A stretch of DNA of 64,000 bases, taken from the IMG/VR virus record IMGVR_UViG_3300035183_000733, positions 90,496-154,495 of that record; one strand, 5' to 3'. The notes under the pieces are model-generated. The model ran no database searches and was not told where the DNA came from. It saw only the letters and a program-made list of their open reading frames with translations. This stretch comes from a virus. Made by a program: the position numbers and the translations under genes. Shown here piece by piece: positions 7,785 through 16,601 of this stretch. Numbering within the stretch: the first letter of the stretch is position 1; the number at the start of each line of letters is the position of its first letter.

Positions 7785-8111
7785 TCAATTTACTTTTTCC
7801 TGTAAGCTTTCATCGAACCCGTCAAACCAGCCCTTCTTCTCGCCGTACTTGACGTGCTCGTCCTCGAGTTGTGACTTGTCGCCCTCCACCGAGTTTATCA
7901 TCACCTGGAGCTGGAAGTCTATCGCCTCCGGCGTGATCTCGCCGAGCTTTAACGGCATCAGGAAGAAGAAGTACTCCGTGCCCGACTGCATGTCATCCAG
8001 CACCTTCTTCTGCTCTGGGGTCGCGACCTTCATGACCTCCTTGGACTTGGCCTCGTTGTCCCTCTGGCGCTGATCTCGCTCGCCCTCGTTGAACAATTTC
8101 AGGTACTTCAT
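7785..8111 (-). CDS. Putative internal head protein with capsid-targeting N-terminus
   Basis: 108 aa, starting MKYLKLFNEGERDQ. The MK..K.FNE|G leader resembles the T4 capsid-targeting sequence (MKTYQEFI.E) cut by the gp21 protease after Glu. The body is a soluble helical protein (VMKVATPEQKKVLDDMQSGT and on) of no known family. Last gene of the 12.7-7.8 kb minus-strand run of such proteins. Targeting is inferred from the shared leader. Confidence 0.6.
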   Translation of the reverse strand: MKYLKLFNEGERDQRQRDNEAKSKEVMKVATPEQKKVLDDMQSGTEYFFFLMPLKLGEITPEAIDFQLQVMINSVEGDKSQLEDEHVKYGEKKGWFDGFDESLQEKVN

Positions 8112-8125
8112 TGTGATTCGTTGTT

Positions 8126-9274
8126 TTAGTTGTACGCTTGCTGCGCTATCATTTTTTTTGCCTTCGCCAGATCAGAAACCGAATCGAGTATGCGCATGGC
8201 CTTCTGCAAGGTCCTCCAGTCAATCTTGATCTTAGGATCCTCCTTCGCTATCGCTTTTATGGTGCTCAGCGCAAACTTCTTCGCTTCCATGCTCTCTTCG
8301 GGCATGAATCCCTTTATATTCTTCTCCATGTACTCTGCCATGTCCTTAGGTCTCAACGCTCCCTCCACTATGAACGAGCGGCTCTTCAGCGCCGGCGGCA
8401 GTGACTTTATCGACTTGTTGCTTATGAATATTATCTTACCCTTGAACTCGAACCTCTTTGGAACGGGCTTGTCGTCAGACGTCCTTAGCTTGCTTGCCTT
8501 CGCCCACGATATTTCCCTGTCATCGGAGTCGAGCGCTCCCTTCAACACATTGACGCCATCCTTGTCATCGAACACACCGTCGCAGTCGTCGAACAGGATG
8601 AACTTCCCGTTGTTCTCGTACAGCTGCGTGTACAAACCGACCGCGGAGGCGGTTCCGGTTATCTTCACGTAATCTACGTCGCGCTTCATTCCCGCTGCAT
8701 CGAGGCGGTCCTTGACGATCCTCGTCTTGCCGAGACCTGGCATGCCGGTCAGCATGAGCGCCGGCTGCTTGCCCTTGATTACCATGTCAACGTACGAACG
8801 TATCTGGTCGAACAGCTCGTCCTCATCGTCCGCAAAGATGTACTCGTCGTCAACCTTAGCGTCCTCTGTAGTATCTTCCTTAGCCTTGGGCGCGGCGATG
8901 GTCAGATCGGTTTCCTTCTCGTTAACCTTCGGGTTGTTAACCAGCTCCGGGAGCTGCGGCACAATATCGTCAACGCTCATCTTGTTAGCATACACGGTGG
9001 CCACTGGTCCCTTCGATTCCGGCTTCCAGATGTCAATACTGTACAGCTTGTTGGTCGCCTTGACGATGTTCAGTGCGAACGACTGCATCTTGTCGTTGCT
9101 GAAAAGTATGGCGGTCTGCACGGGTTCCCCCGGGCGCTTGAATGTGTGGAGGTCCTTGACAACATTAAGCTTGCCCATATCCGGTTCAACCGCAGTCTTC
9201 ACCTTGTCCACTATGTCGTCGAACTGTGCAGCCTCGTTGAGGTTGCTCCATCCGTCAAAGCCAAGTACCCTCAT
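8126..9274 (-). CDS. AAA+ ATPase with capsid-targeting-like N-terminus
   Basis: 382 aa. Leader MRVLGFDGWSNLNEA has the L-N-E|A site. A Lys/Asp-rich domain of about 150 residues follows, then an AAA+ core: Walker A TGMPGLGKT, Walker B FILFDDCDG, sensor 1 IIFISNKS and a C-terminal helical lid. The core resembles AAA ATPases in other large phages that have no assigned substrate. If packaged, it could remodel host or phage complexes on entry; that is inference. Only 14-bp spacing to the next gene, same transcript. Confidence 0.75.
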   Translation of the reverse strand: MRVLGFDGWSNLNEAAQFDDIVDKVKTAVEPDMGKLNVVKDLHTFKRPGEPVQTAILFSNDKMQSFALNIVKATNKLYSIDIWKPESKGPVATVYANKMSVDDIVPQLPELVNNPKVNEKETDLTIAAPKAKEDTTEDAKVDDEYIFADDEDELFDQIRSYVDMVIKGKQPALMLTGMPGLGKTRIVKDRLDAAGMKRDVDYVKITGTASAVGLYTQLYENNGKFILFDDCDGVFDDKDGVNVLKGALDSDDREISWAKASKLRTSDDKPVPKRFEFKGKIIFISNKSIKSLPPALKSRSFIVEGALRPKDMAEYMEKNIKGFMPEESMEAKKFALSTIKAIAKEDPKIKIDWRTLQKAMRILDSVSDLAKAKKMIAQQAYN

Positions 9275-9278
9275 TGTA

Positions 9279-10622
9279 TTATCCTTTGTTATATGTATCG
9301 AACAACTCCTCGAGCTCTATGTCCGTCAGACTGCCGTCGAGCTTGTTTTTCTTTTTCTTGTACTCGTAAACCTTGCCTGCGAAATTAACAATACTCATCT
9401 GCAATGTGCGCATCTTCATCTCCTTATTGTCTCTCTTGTACGCGAACGTCAGCTTGCCGAACAGAGACACCAGGTCGTCCTTCAGCAGCTCGTACCTCTC
9501 GTCGGATATTGGGCCGGTAGTGTCCTCTATTATGGACTTGGCGTCCTTGAAGAACTTGTCAGTCTCCTTTGTTAGGTCCTCGATCACATCCTTCGCGTCG
9601 TCGCCGACCTTATCTATGGAGTTCTGTATGGTGTCCGCAACGTTTTCCTTGCCGATCTCCGGGGTTGTCACTGGAGTGACCACCTCGGGGTCGCTCTTCA
9701 CCTCGTCCTTAACCTTTGCGGAGAACCCAGCCTTCTGCAGGTAGTCTATCTTCTTCTCGAGCGTGCTTATTATGTGCTTGGCCGTGCTCTCGAGCGACGT
9801 GCTCGGACCCTTCTTAGTCTCATCCGCAAGCTTGTCTTTGACTCTCTTTATCTTGCTCGCAAGGTACACCTCGAGGTTCTTCTTTTTCTTGTCGTCGGCC
9901 GCTATCTCGTCAAGCTCGTCCCTGACGTCGTTCAGATCCTTGTACACCATATCGTCTATATCATCCACGCCGAGCTTTGACAGCGTGCTTTCGCCCGCCC
10001 CCCTGAACTCGCGCATCGAGCCAGTAGATTGTCCGCCATACTTCTTCTTGAACTCTTCCTCCTTCTTGCGCGCGTTCTCTGTGTCGACCTCCACCTTCTT
10101 GTAGAGCGTGTCGACCGTGTCCTTGTCGGACAGTTTCTTCAACTTCTTGTAGCTCTCGTTGGCGACCTCTTCGTCGGCCTTGGCCTTTGCCATGAGGTAG
10201 TAATCGCCGAGCCGTGCGTTACCCTTTATTATGTGCTGCGCCTGGCGCGACAACGCATCGTTGACCTCGTCCCTTGACGAGTCCACAACCCTGAGCAGCT
10301 TGTCCGCCCTCTGCTTCATCTCAAGATACTTCTCTTTCTCAGATGGGTCGCTCGTCTGGCGCATCAACGCGTCTGCCTCGTTGAACTTGAAGTTGGCGTC
10401 CGCCCACTTAGCCCAGTAGTCATGTTCGTTGGACTTGTACTTGGAGATTATCTTGTCGAGCTTGTCGATCTTACCGCCAAGCAGCTTGGAGAAGTAGTTC
10501 ATTATGCTCGAGAATATGCCCTCGCTCAGGTTCTCCGACTCCATCAGCGAAGTTAGCTCCGCCATATCGACGCCCCCATCGATAGCATTCTTTATTTTCT
10601 CAAACTGATGGAACTTTATCAT
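9279..10622 (-). CDS. Long coiled-coil putative internal head protein
   Basis: 447 aa, nearly all charged helix (Lys/Glu/Asp rich). Begins MIKFHQFEKIKNAIDGG; a candidate cleavage site NLSE|G lies near residue 33, just before GIFSSIMNYFSKLLGGK. That segment parallels one in the next gene (NEGLFDKFKNMLSKALPGG), so these two are related in layout. It shares its first base with the stop of the upstream gene. No enzymatic motif. Confidence 0.6.
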   Translation of the reverse strand: MIKFHQFEKIKNAIDGGVDMAELTSLMESENLSEGIFSSIMNYFSKLLGGKIDKLDKIISKYKSNEHDYWAKWADANFKFNEADALMRQTSDPSEKEKYLEMKQRADKLLRVVDSSRDEVNDALSRQAQHIIKGNARLGDYYLMAKAKADEEVANESYKKLKKLSDKDTVDTLYKKVEVDTENARKKEEEFKKKYGGQSTGSMREFRGAGESTLSKLGVDDIDDMVYKDLNDVRDELDEIAADDKKKKNLEVYLASKIKRVKDKLADETKKGPSTSLESTAKHIISTLEKKIDYLQKAGFSAKVKDEVKSDPEVVTPVTTPEIGKENVADTIQNSIDKVGDDAKDVIEDLTKETDKFFKDAKSIIEDTTGPISDERYELLKDDLVSLFGKLTFAYKRDNKEMKMRTLQMSIVNFAGKVYEYKKKKNKLDGSLTDIELEELFDTYNKG

Positions 10623-11371
10623 TACGCAGCTTTTTTCTGTTCTTGTTCACCCTCTTTCTTACCGCCCTCGACCTTCTCCAGGTCCTTCTTTGCCGTCTCA
10701 ATCTCCTTGTCAAGCTGACCCGTGTTCTTAGCGTCCTTGCCGCCCTTGGCTATCTTCTCGAGCTTGGTAGCGTACTTTTGCTTGAGCGCACCGCGCTTCT
10801 TCACGATGTCCTCGAGCTTCTTCAACTCTTCCTCGGAACCGTAATTCTGCGCATCCTTCATCTCGAGCTCCGCCATCTTCTGTTGTATCTCGGCGACACG
10901 CATCTGTACGTACGACTTCACGCGGTCCGGCTTGTCCTTTACGAACGTCATGAGCCTGTCCTCTATCGCCTGCATCTGCTTATCCTCCGCGTTCTGTACA
11001 ATCCTTGACGCACGCTTCATGCGGTCATCGGCTTCAGCCGCGAGGTCTGCAAGATTCTTGTCGTCTTTGTTGGCGTTGGCCTTTATTTTCGCCTTGAACG
11101 CAGTAGTCCTCAGCGAGCCGATCTTCTTCAACGTGTCCTTCTTGATGTTCTCGTAGTCCTTCAGGATCTTCTCGGCCTTGTTTATAGCCCCGCCTGGCAG
11201 CGCCTTGCTGAGCATGTTTTTGAACTTGTCAAATAGTCCTTCGTTGACGCTCTCGATGTCAGAGATGTCCGACTCGTCGAGCCCGTACGACTCGAGTATC
11301 TGCTTGTCTACTTCTTCCGGCGAGTGGTACTCGAGGAGCGAGCTTATCTTTTCGAATTTGCTGAACTTCAT
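10622..11371 (-). CDS. Coiled-coil putative internal head protein
   Basis: 249 aa. MKFSKFEKISSLLEYH start, with SVNE|G near residue 44 before an amphipathic segment (GLFDKFKNMLSKALPGG). The rest is a long lysine-rich coiled coil ending KKEGEQEQKKAA. The high positive charge would suit binding packaged DNA. Paralogous in design to the 447-aa gene downstream. Unknown function. Confidence 0.6.
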   Translation of the reverse strand: MKFSKFEKISSLLEYHSPEEVDKQILESYGLDESDISDIESVNEGLFDKFKNMLSKALPGGAINKAEKILKDYENIKKDTLKKIGSLRTTAFKAKIKANANKDDKNLADLAAEADDRMKRASRIVQNAEDKQMQAIEDRLMTFVKDKPDRVKSYVQMRVAEIQQKMAELEMKDAQNYGSEEELKKLEDIVKKRGALKQKYATKLEKIAKGGKDAKNTGQLDKEIETAKKDLEKVEGGKKEGEQEQKKAA

Positions 11372-11372
11372 G

Positions 11373-12101
11373 TTATTCTCTACTTTCTTTTTCTACACTC
11401 GTCGCCCTGTTGTTCCTGGTGAACTCCTGGTTGTTGTACGAGGCGAAGGTTATTGGCTTGCCGTCGTCCTTGGTCAGTGATGCGACAGCGCTGTAGTACT
11501 TGCCCTTGAACTTGAAGTACACGCCAAACGTAGGCAGGCCCTTAAACGAATCGTACGGTTCGGACACCGCAAAACCTCCGACCTTTATGCCGTCTATCGA
11601 GGATATGTATATCGGGGGTAGAACGCCGTGCATATCATCATACTTGTCCTCGGTAATAGCGGCTATCTGCTTCACGTTCTTCAGCTCCTCCGGAATTTCC
11701 GACTCATTAACCACCTCAGTTGCCTGAAAAGATTCGAACGTCTTTATGCCGTAAAGAAACCTGCCGGTGCTCTCCTGAACAATGGACTCGTACTTGCCGA
11801 GGTCGGTAGCCGGCATCTTCTCGAGCTCGCCCTTTATCTTGGCGGCAAACTCGTCCGGCGTTATCCCGAGCAGGTCCGCGATGGTCTCTGTGGATCCGTC
11901 GTTCTCCACTTCGAGTGTGTCTATGTCGAAGTAAACGGTTCCCATCTCGTCCTCGATTGTTTTCTTGCCGGGGCCGGATAGTGTGAAGTCCTCACCGAGC
12001 TTTTTCATTAGCGTGGCCTTTACCTTGTCCTCGAGGTCTCCTATCGCTATCCTGTTTTCGAAACCCTCAAGCAGGGAATCAAGTCTGTCGTATTTGCTCA
12101 T
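11373..12101 (-). CDS. Putative internal head protein, 242 aa
   Basis: Starts MSKYDRLDSLLEGFENRI with a short LLE|G site. The body is mixed alpha/beta (IADLLGITPDEFAAKIKGEL, then GVYFKFKGKYYSAVASLTKD). It carries a second internal FESFQATEVVNESEIPEELK segment. No family recognised. It sits in the operon of leader-bearing proteins. Confidence 0.55.
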   Translation of the reverse strand: MSKYDRLDSLLEGFENRIAIGDLEDKVKATLMKKLGEDFTLSGPGKKTIEDEMGTVYFDIDTLEVENDGSTETIADLLGITPDEFAAKIKGELEKMPATDLGKYESIVQESTGRFLYGIKTFESFQATEVVNESEIPEELKNVKQIAAITEDKYDDMHGVLPPIYISSIDGIKVGGFAVSEPYDSFKGLPTFGVYFKFKGKYYSAVASLTKDDGKPITFASYNNQEFTRNNRATSVEKESRE

Positions 12102-12115
12102 TTGTGTTTTGGTTT

Positions 12116-12226
12116 TTATGATATGTATTTGCCGAACATGACCATGTCGTGTCCGTCGTATTTCATATCGTGGTAGGTCTCGTTTAGTTCTCCCACGAAT
12201 TGTTTAAATAGCTTGATGTTCTTCAT
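12116..12226 (-). CDS. Small 36-aa protein with capsid-targeting-like leader
   Basis: Reads MKNIKLFKQFVGELNE|T and then 20 residues (YHDMKYDGHDMVMFGKYIS). The leader is one of the best matches to the T4 consensus in the window. GATATATAA lies four bases before the ATG. After cleavage only a 20-residue peptide would remain. Confidence 0.55.
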   Translation of the reverse strand: MKNIKLFKQFVGELNETYHDMKYDGHDMVMFGKYIS

Positions 12227-12229
12227 GTC

Positions 12230-12238
12230 TTATATATC
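12230..12238 (-). promoter_or_regulatory. Putative -10 element GATATATAA
   Basis: Immediately upstream (four bases) of the 36-aa gene. If it is a -10 box, the transcript starting there would be leaderless or would serve the next gene, so its role at this spot is uncertain. Confidence 0.35.
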
Positions 12239-12247
12239 CTCGATTAT

Positions 12248-12703
12248 TTAATCAAGTGAGCCGTAATCGCCGCGGCTCATGGCGGCGCCGAAGTCGCTTA
12301 TGCCCTTGTTGTTCATGGTTATGCTTACGCGCTTTGACTTGCCAGGCTCCACGAATTCCGCGAGTTTCTCGAGCCCGGATGCGAGCAGCCTGGTGCTGTT
12401 TATGTAGTTGAGTCTCGAGTCATCTATGCTCCAGATGCAGAGCTTGACCGGGTCCTTCCTGTCGGACCAGTACTTGACCCACTTCTCGAGCTCCGACTTG
12501 GCCTCCTCGAACTTGGCGTAATGGGTCGCGTGCCCGTAGATGTCGGACGGCGTACCCCACTCCATGTCAGGCGCTTTAGCCGCCACCGCGTCTATGAGTT
12601 TGAGGAATTCCTCGGCATCGTACCATTTGTAATCGCCGGTCTTGTACTTCTCTGGGTTCCTCTTCTTGCCCTCCCATAATTGGAAAGTCTTTACGTGCTT
12701 CAT
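12248..12703 (-). CDS. Putative internal head protein, 151 aa
   Basis: MKHVKTFQLWE|GKKRNPEK leader, then a compact alpha/beta domain (YKWYDAEEFLKLIDAVAAKA; KLCIWSIDDSRLNYINSTRL). No known family. First gene of the minus-strand run; a TATATAA element lies about 20 bases upstream, in the short divergent gap shared with the plus-strand kinase gene. Confidence 0.6.
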   Translation of the reverse strand: MKHVKTFQLWEGKKRNPEKYKTGDYKWYDAEEFLKLIDAVAAKAPDMEWGTPSDIYGHATHYAKFEEAKSELEKWVKYWSDRKDPVKLCIWSIDDSRLNYINSTRLLASGLEKLAEFVEPGKSKRVSITMNNKGISDFGAAMSRGDYGSLD

Positions 12704-12722
12704 TTGTGCTGGATTAGTTTTT

Positions 12723-12731
12723 TTATATATT
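12723..12731 (-). promoter_or_regulatory. Putative promoter element in divergent gap
   Basis: AATATATAA on the minus strand between the divergent genes at 12703 and 12737. The TATATAT core could also serve the plus strand. Confidence 0.4.
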
Positions 12732-12736
12732 CGACT

Positions 12737-13204
12737 ATGAGACTAATAACGTGGATAAAACTAATAACGTGGATAAAGGGGATTGTTTCGGGCAAAAAGA
12801 AGGCCAAGGCCCTGGTACTGCTCAGAGGAGTGCCCGGTTCTGGCAAATCGACAATGGCCGAGACGCTGTCTGATGGCAAGTACCCGATTCTGGCGGCCGA
12901 CGACTACTTTATGGTTGGCGGCGAGTACAAGTGGGACCGGTTCAAGCTCGGCAAGGCACACGAGGACTGCCAAGGTAGGTGCAGGCGCGCCATGGAAGAC
13001 GGCAAGCGGCTCATATTCGTTAGCAACACGTTTATTAAGGTAAGGGACATGAAGGAGTACATCGACATGGCGCAGGAGCACGGATACATGGTGTTCTCTG
13101 TCGTGGTCGAGAACCGCCACGGCGGCAAGGACGTCCACGGCGTCCCAGAAGAAACACTGACGAAGATGGCGGCGGAACTAATGAACAGTATAAAATTGAG
13201 ATGA
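12737..13204 (+). CDS. P-loop polynucleotide kinase-like protein
   Basis: 155 aa from ATG 12737. Walker A RGVPGSGKSTMAETL, then ILAADDYF, a GRCRRAMEDGKRLIFVSNTF segment and VFSVVVENRHGGKDVHGVPE. This is the pattern of the N4BP2/PNK-like kinase family (AAA_33), which often phosphorylates nucleic-acid 5' ends. The N-terminus contains an exact 18-bp direct repeat (actaataacgtggataaa at 12742 and 12760). Substrate is inferred from family only. Confidence 0.75.
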   Translation: MRLITWIKLITWIKGIVSGKKKAKALVLLRGVPGSGKSTMAETLSDGKYPILAADDYFMVGGEYKWDRFKLGKAHEDCQGRCRRAMEDGKRLIFVSNTFIKVRDMKEYIDMAQEHGYMVFSVVVENRHGGKDVHGVPEETLTKMAAELMNSIKLR

Positions 13205-13305
13205 GTGATCATGCAGAACCTCCGCGAGCTCCAGCTTCGCCCTGTTGCGCAGCCCGGTGGGCAGCTCTTCCATCTTGAAGGCCACCCTCGCCCGAACTTC
13301 CCGAC

Positions 13306-13779
13306 ATGGTCGACATGCCCGCCCAGTCGGCGAAGCACATGCACTACAACGAGGCGTACAAGAACAATGGTCCTGAAAGAGTGCAACATGCCAGCGCCAA
13401 AAGCAGCGAGATGTACGAGGCGCGGCTGCACACGGGCAAGGACATAGCGGTGAACAAGATAATGCGCCGCATAAACGACACCACGAGGGGCAAGCTTGGT
13501 TCGAACGACACTATACAGGTGACCGAGTACAGCAAGCGCTGGACGAAGTGCCTGGCGAAGACGCAGACCGAGATATGCGTGAACACCGCGAAGCTCGACA
13601 GGAGCAACTCCAGCATCACCAACACCATAATACACGAGATGGTGCACTACGTGGACTGGGACACCAACCACCGCTGGGACTACACGCACTACGGGCAGGG
13701 GTCCGAGGATCCGGCGGCATCCGCACCGTACGTGATAGGGATGATAGCGGGGCAACTGACGGAAGAAAACAAGCAGTAA
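13306..13779 (+). CDS. Zinc metallopeptidase-like protein (HExxH)
   Basis: 157 aa with the zincin motif NTIIHEMVHYVDWDT followed 13 residues later by HYGQG, giving HExxH plus a downstream His. The preceding basic part includes CVNTAKLDRS. It resembles small SprT/ImmA-like metallopeptidases in size and motif. In-frame stops upstream fix the start at or after 13306. The 100 bases before it (13205-13305) hold an open but unassigned frame. Confidence 0.7.
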   Translation: MVDMPAQSAKHMHYNEAYKNNGPERVQHASAKSSEMYEARLHTGKDIAVNKIMRRINDTTRGKLGSNDTIQVTEYSKRWTKCLAKTQTEICVNTAKLDRSNSSITNTIIHEMVHYVDWDTNHRWDYTHYGQGSEDPAASAPYVIGMIAGQLTEENKQ

Positions 13780-13780
13780 T

Positions 13781-13849
13781 ATGAAAAGAGTAGCGATAGT
13801 GGCGCTGATAATGACGGCGCTGTTTGAAAATTTACTTAAACTGAACTGA
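13781..13849 (+). CDS. 22-aa membrane peptide
   Basis: MKRVAIVALIMTALFENLLK plus two residues: a basic start, one hydrophobic segment, no cargo. It starts next to the metallopeptidase stop, and its stop overlaps the next ATG (TGATG), so it is probably translated as part of the operon. Confidence 0.4.
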   Translation: MKRVAIVALIMTALFENLLKLN

Positions 13850-14124
13850 TGAAATACGCTGAGGTTATAGAGAAGAGGACATGGCACGACGGGCAGTTTC
13901 CCGATCCGGAGGACGGCAAGCCGTACAAGACGCGCCAGATAGTGTTCAGGACAGACGACGGGAAACGCATACACGTAAACGTCAAGGACAAGAACAAGAA
14001 CTCGATGAAGTTCAATGAGCTTAAGGTTGGCGACAAGATATGTGAGTTCACCATGCTCAAGGGTGGCAACATAATAAATCCCGACTCGAAATTCACAATG
14101 TACAGTAAGAACGCTTTATTCTAA
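13849..14124 (+). CDS. Hypothetical protein, 91 aa
   Basis: Beta-rich small basic protein (TRQIVFRTDDGKRIHVNVKD; LKVGDKICEFTMLKGGNII), perhaps an OB- or SH3-like barrel. TGATG-coupled to the small membrane peptide. No named family. Confidence 0.55.
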   Translation: MKYAEVIEKRTWHDGQFPDPEDGKPYKTRQIVFRTDDGKRIHVNVKDKNKNSMKFNELKVGDKICEFTMLKGGNIINPDSKFTMYSKNALF

Positions 14125-14129
14125 TTAAC

Positions 14130-14291
14130 ATGGCATACAAAGTAAACTACTACACCCTTGCTATCATGCAGGACGACAAGATCGGCAACATCAAGCAGGA
14201 GACCGGTCACGTGTTCACAGACAACAAAATCGAGGACATCCCGGCCAAACTCAATGAACACCTGAAACCGAAGAAGAGGGTGGAGTCATAG
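14130..14291 (+). CDS. Hypothetical protein, 53 aa
   Basis: MAYKVNYYTLAIMQDDKIGN and on to KKRVES. Five bases after the preceding stop, same strand; good codon pattern. Unknown function. Confidence 0.5.
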   Translation: MAYKVNYYTLAIMQDDKIGNIKQETGHVFTDNKIEDIPAKLNEHLKPKKRVES

Positions 14292-14316
14292 AGAAGATAG
14301 AGGACGTCAAGGGCGT

Positions 14317-14637
14317 TTGCATATAAATTTTAAAACCGACAATAATGAACGAATCAATCAAATCACCCTTATGGTGCAGGGTCTCGAGCACCTACCGAAC
14401 AAGGACATAGCAGGCGAATTCATGGGCGAGCTGCTCATGGGCGCAATCGTCAAGGACGAGGAGGAACGCCAGAAAATGAAGCTCGAGCGCGACAGGCTGC
14501 GCGCCCAGCAGATACGCGAAAAGCAAGCGCTCGTGGAGGATAGCAAGATCCTCCAGGGGAAACTGCTCATGCTGAAGAGGTTCCTGATAGAGAACGACCT
14601 GCTCAAGGAGGTCAACTCCATAATCAACCCGAGATAA
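14317..14637 (+). CDS. Hypothetical coiled-coil protein
   Basis: The frame opens at TTG 14317. The more likely start is ATG 14371 (MVQGLEHLPNKDIAGEFMGE), because TATAAATT, a near match to the T4 late promoter, lies at about 14322. The body is a charged helix (DEEERQKMKLERDRLRAQQI). No family known. Confidence 0.5.
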   Translation: MHINFKTDNNERINQITLMVQGLEHLPNKDIAGEFMGELLMGAIVKDEEERQKMKLERDRLRAQQIREKQALVEDSKILQGKLLMLKRFLIENDLLKEVNSIINPR

Positions 14638-14798
14638 TAAGGTGCGACACGTGCGTACACCTTAGGTTCGAGAACGCGTCAAGCAACCCGGACGTCGGCA
14701 GGCCGTGGCCGGAAGCTTGGTGCGCGCAGGACAAGTGGGGCGGAATGACACCGGAGATGAAGAACATCACAAAGAAACTTAAATGGGAAACGAAATGA
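14634..14798 (+). CDS. Small Cys-containing protein, start unclear
   Basis: Frame reads (I)IRCDTCVHLRFENASSN and then WPEAWCAQDKWGG. The CxxC plus a third Cys resembles the small Cys-rich protein at 23104-23367. No ATG is available upstream before a stop, so ATA 14634 or a non-AUG start must be used. Its TGA overlaps ATG 14795 of the next gene (ATGA). Confidence 0.4.
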   Translation: MIRCDTCVHLRFENASSNPDVGRPWPEAWCAQDKWGGMTPEMKNITKKLKWETK

Positions 14799-15658
14799 AA
14801 ATAGTGCACGCACACGTGTACAACCCGGAGAACGCGCTGTTCAAGTCCAGAAGGAACGACAGGGCGGAGTGCCAGATAGTAACGTGCTCGAACTCCGAGA
14901 ACTGCGGGCTGTTCAAGCGCGGCGAGTGTGCCACCATAGCCATGCTCGACGCCCGCGACTGCCCGTACGGCAAGAAATCGTACGAGTACGGATTCACAAG
15001 GAAGGCAAGAGGCTTCGGCAAATGGATCTCGGAGCGGAAGGAGAAGTATAAGGACGCGCTCGGCAAGCTGGGATCGTACAAGAAGAAGCTCGCGATAGTC
15101 GGGGACTACGTGTTCCTACCGTACGCGCACATGAACATGAACATGAACAAGGACCTGCCGGTGTCGAGCCACGGGTCGTTCATGAACAACGGGTCGCACT
15201 TCATAGACATCAAGGCGTTCGACGTGAATCTAATAATGAACATAATAAGGTTCAGACCGCAGGCCTTATTCGGCGGCGAGATAACGTCGTACCAGAAGGA
15301 GGTCATACCGATGTTCTTGATGCACCTGAAGGAAGAGATGCCCGAGATGTACGCCCTCGTGGTAAAGGAGCACGAGTACGTCGAGAACATAATAAAGAAC
15401 TTATCTCCAGTAGGCAGGAAGGCCCTCGTGCACACGCTAAGGCCAGGGACGGTGGTGACCAAGTACCACGACACGACCAAGCTCAGCACGCAGCACTGGA
15501 CGTGGGACGGCGAGTACCTCAGTTCGACCGATGCTGGCATGACATTCGCGATAGTAAACTACGATGAGTGCATCATAAAGATGAAGCCAAAGAAGGGTGA
15601 GGCGGTAGTGATAACGAGCGAGGACCAGGTCGATGAAAATACGGAATACGTTGATTAA
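14795..15658 (+). CDS. Hypothetical protein with N-terminal Cys cluster
   Basis: 287 aa from ATG 14795 (an ATG at 14783 is also in frame; I prefer 14795 for the ATGA overlap). Cys residues at CQIVTCSNSENCGLFKRGEC and DCPYGK suggest a zinc or iron-sulphur site. The rest has alternating helices (EVIPMFLMHLKEEMPEMYAL) and a C-terminal beta region. Not recognised. It is the largest unknown of the plus-strand block. Confidence 0.6.
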   Translation: MKIVHAHVYNPENALFKSRRNDRAECQIVTCSNSENCGLFKRGECATIAMLDARDCPYGKKSYEYGFTRKARGFGKWISERKEKYKDALGKLGSYKKKLAIVGDYVFLPYAHMNMNMNKDLPVSSHGSFMNNGSHFIDIKAFDVNLIMNIIRFRPQALFGGEITSYQKEVIPMFLMHLKEEMPEMYALVVKEHEYVENIIKNLSPVGRKALVHTLRPGTVVTKYHDTTKLSTQHWTWDGEYLSSTDAGMTFAIVNYDECIIKMKPKKGEAVVITSEDQVDENTEYVD

Positions 15659-15782
15659 ATGGACATAGACATAGACAGAGGCGTTCTTCTCTGAAAACGA
15701 GTCCTCGACGGTAAATTGGTTGCGGTGGACTACGGAATGAGCAATAAATCACTATATTGAGCACAAATACTAAACTACAGAT

Positions 15783-16472
15783 ATGAACAATAGAGACGAA
15801 TTCAGAAAGTATGCCGTCAAACACAGGGGCATCAGTTCAAACACGTTTGATTCCTACACGAAGCACGGCATCAACAGCAGCATAACACCGTACATCATCG
15901 AGGAGCGTCAGCTCAACGTGGCAGAGATGGACGTGTTCTCGCGTCTCATGATGGACCGCATCATCTTCCTCGGAACGGGGATATACGACGAGGTCGCGAA
16001 CATCATACAGGCGCAGCTCCTCTTCCTGCAGTCGCTCGACGGAAAGAAGGACATCCAAATTTACATCAACTCACCAGGCGGCAGCGTATACGCGGGTCTC
16101 GGAATATACGACACCATGCAGTACATCACGCCCGACGTAGCGACCATCTGCACCGGGATGGCAGCATCCATGGGAGCGGTACTTATGTGTGCAGGTGCCA
16201 GGGGCAAGCGCTCGGCACTAAAGCACTCGAGGATAATGATACACCAGCCGCTCGGAGGCGCCGAGGGGCAGGCTTCGGACATCGAGATCACCGCCAGAGA
16301 GATCCAGATTCTCAAGAAGGAACTGTACGAGATAATCGCGAACCACTCGGGTCAGACGTACGACAAGGTGTGGACCGACTCGGACCGTGACTACTGGATG
16401 ACATCCGGCCAAGCCAAGGAGTACGGAATGATCGATGAGATTCTTATAGCTGACCCTTCTGCTAAGAAGTAA
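15783..16472 (+). CDS. clpP: ATP-dependent Clp protease proteolytic subunit
   Basis: 229 aa, full length. Catalytic Ser129 in TGMAASMGA, His154 in IMIHQPLGG and the Asp in WTDSDRDYW form the triad. The oxyanion-loop INSPGGSVYAG is intact. The N-terminus (YIIEERQLNVAEMDVFSRLM, MDRIIFLG) looks like Bacteroidota ClpP, the best host clue here. No Clp ATPase gene is seen, so it may use the host ClpX or act alone, for example in head processing. Preceded by a 124-base gap without a clear gene. Confidence 0.95.
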   Translation: MNNRDEFRKYAVKHRGISSNTFDSYTKHGINSSITPYIIEERQLNVAEMDVFSRLMMDRIIFLGTGIYDEVANIIQAQLLFLQSLDGKKDIQIYINSPGGSVYAGLGIYDTMQYITPDVATICTGMAASMGAVLMCAGARGKRSALKHSRIMIHQPLGGAEGQASDIEITAREIQILKKELYEIIANHSGQTYDKVWTDSDRDYWMTSGQAKEYGMIDEILIADPSAKK

Positions 16473-16588
16473 TGGGCGGGCCGGACGACTTGATGGATGA
16501 GATACGCGAGGCAACGAAGGCGGTCGACGGCCTTGTCCTGCTCGACAGATCATCTACGACCACCTTCACCTCGAAAACGAAGAAATAA
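16472..16588 (+). CDS. Small hypothetical protein, 38 aa
   Basis: MGGPDDLMDEIREATKAVDG and on. The ATG overlaps the clpP stop (TAATG), implying coupling to clpP. Unknown. Confidence 0.45.
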   Translation: MGGPDDLMDEIREATKAVDGLVLLDRSSTTTFTSKTKK

Positions 16589-16601
16589 AAATAAAGCTGA
16601 A

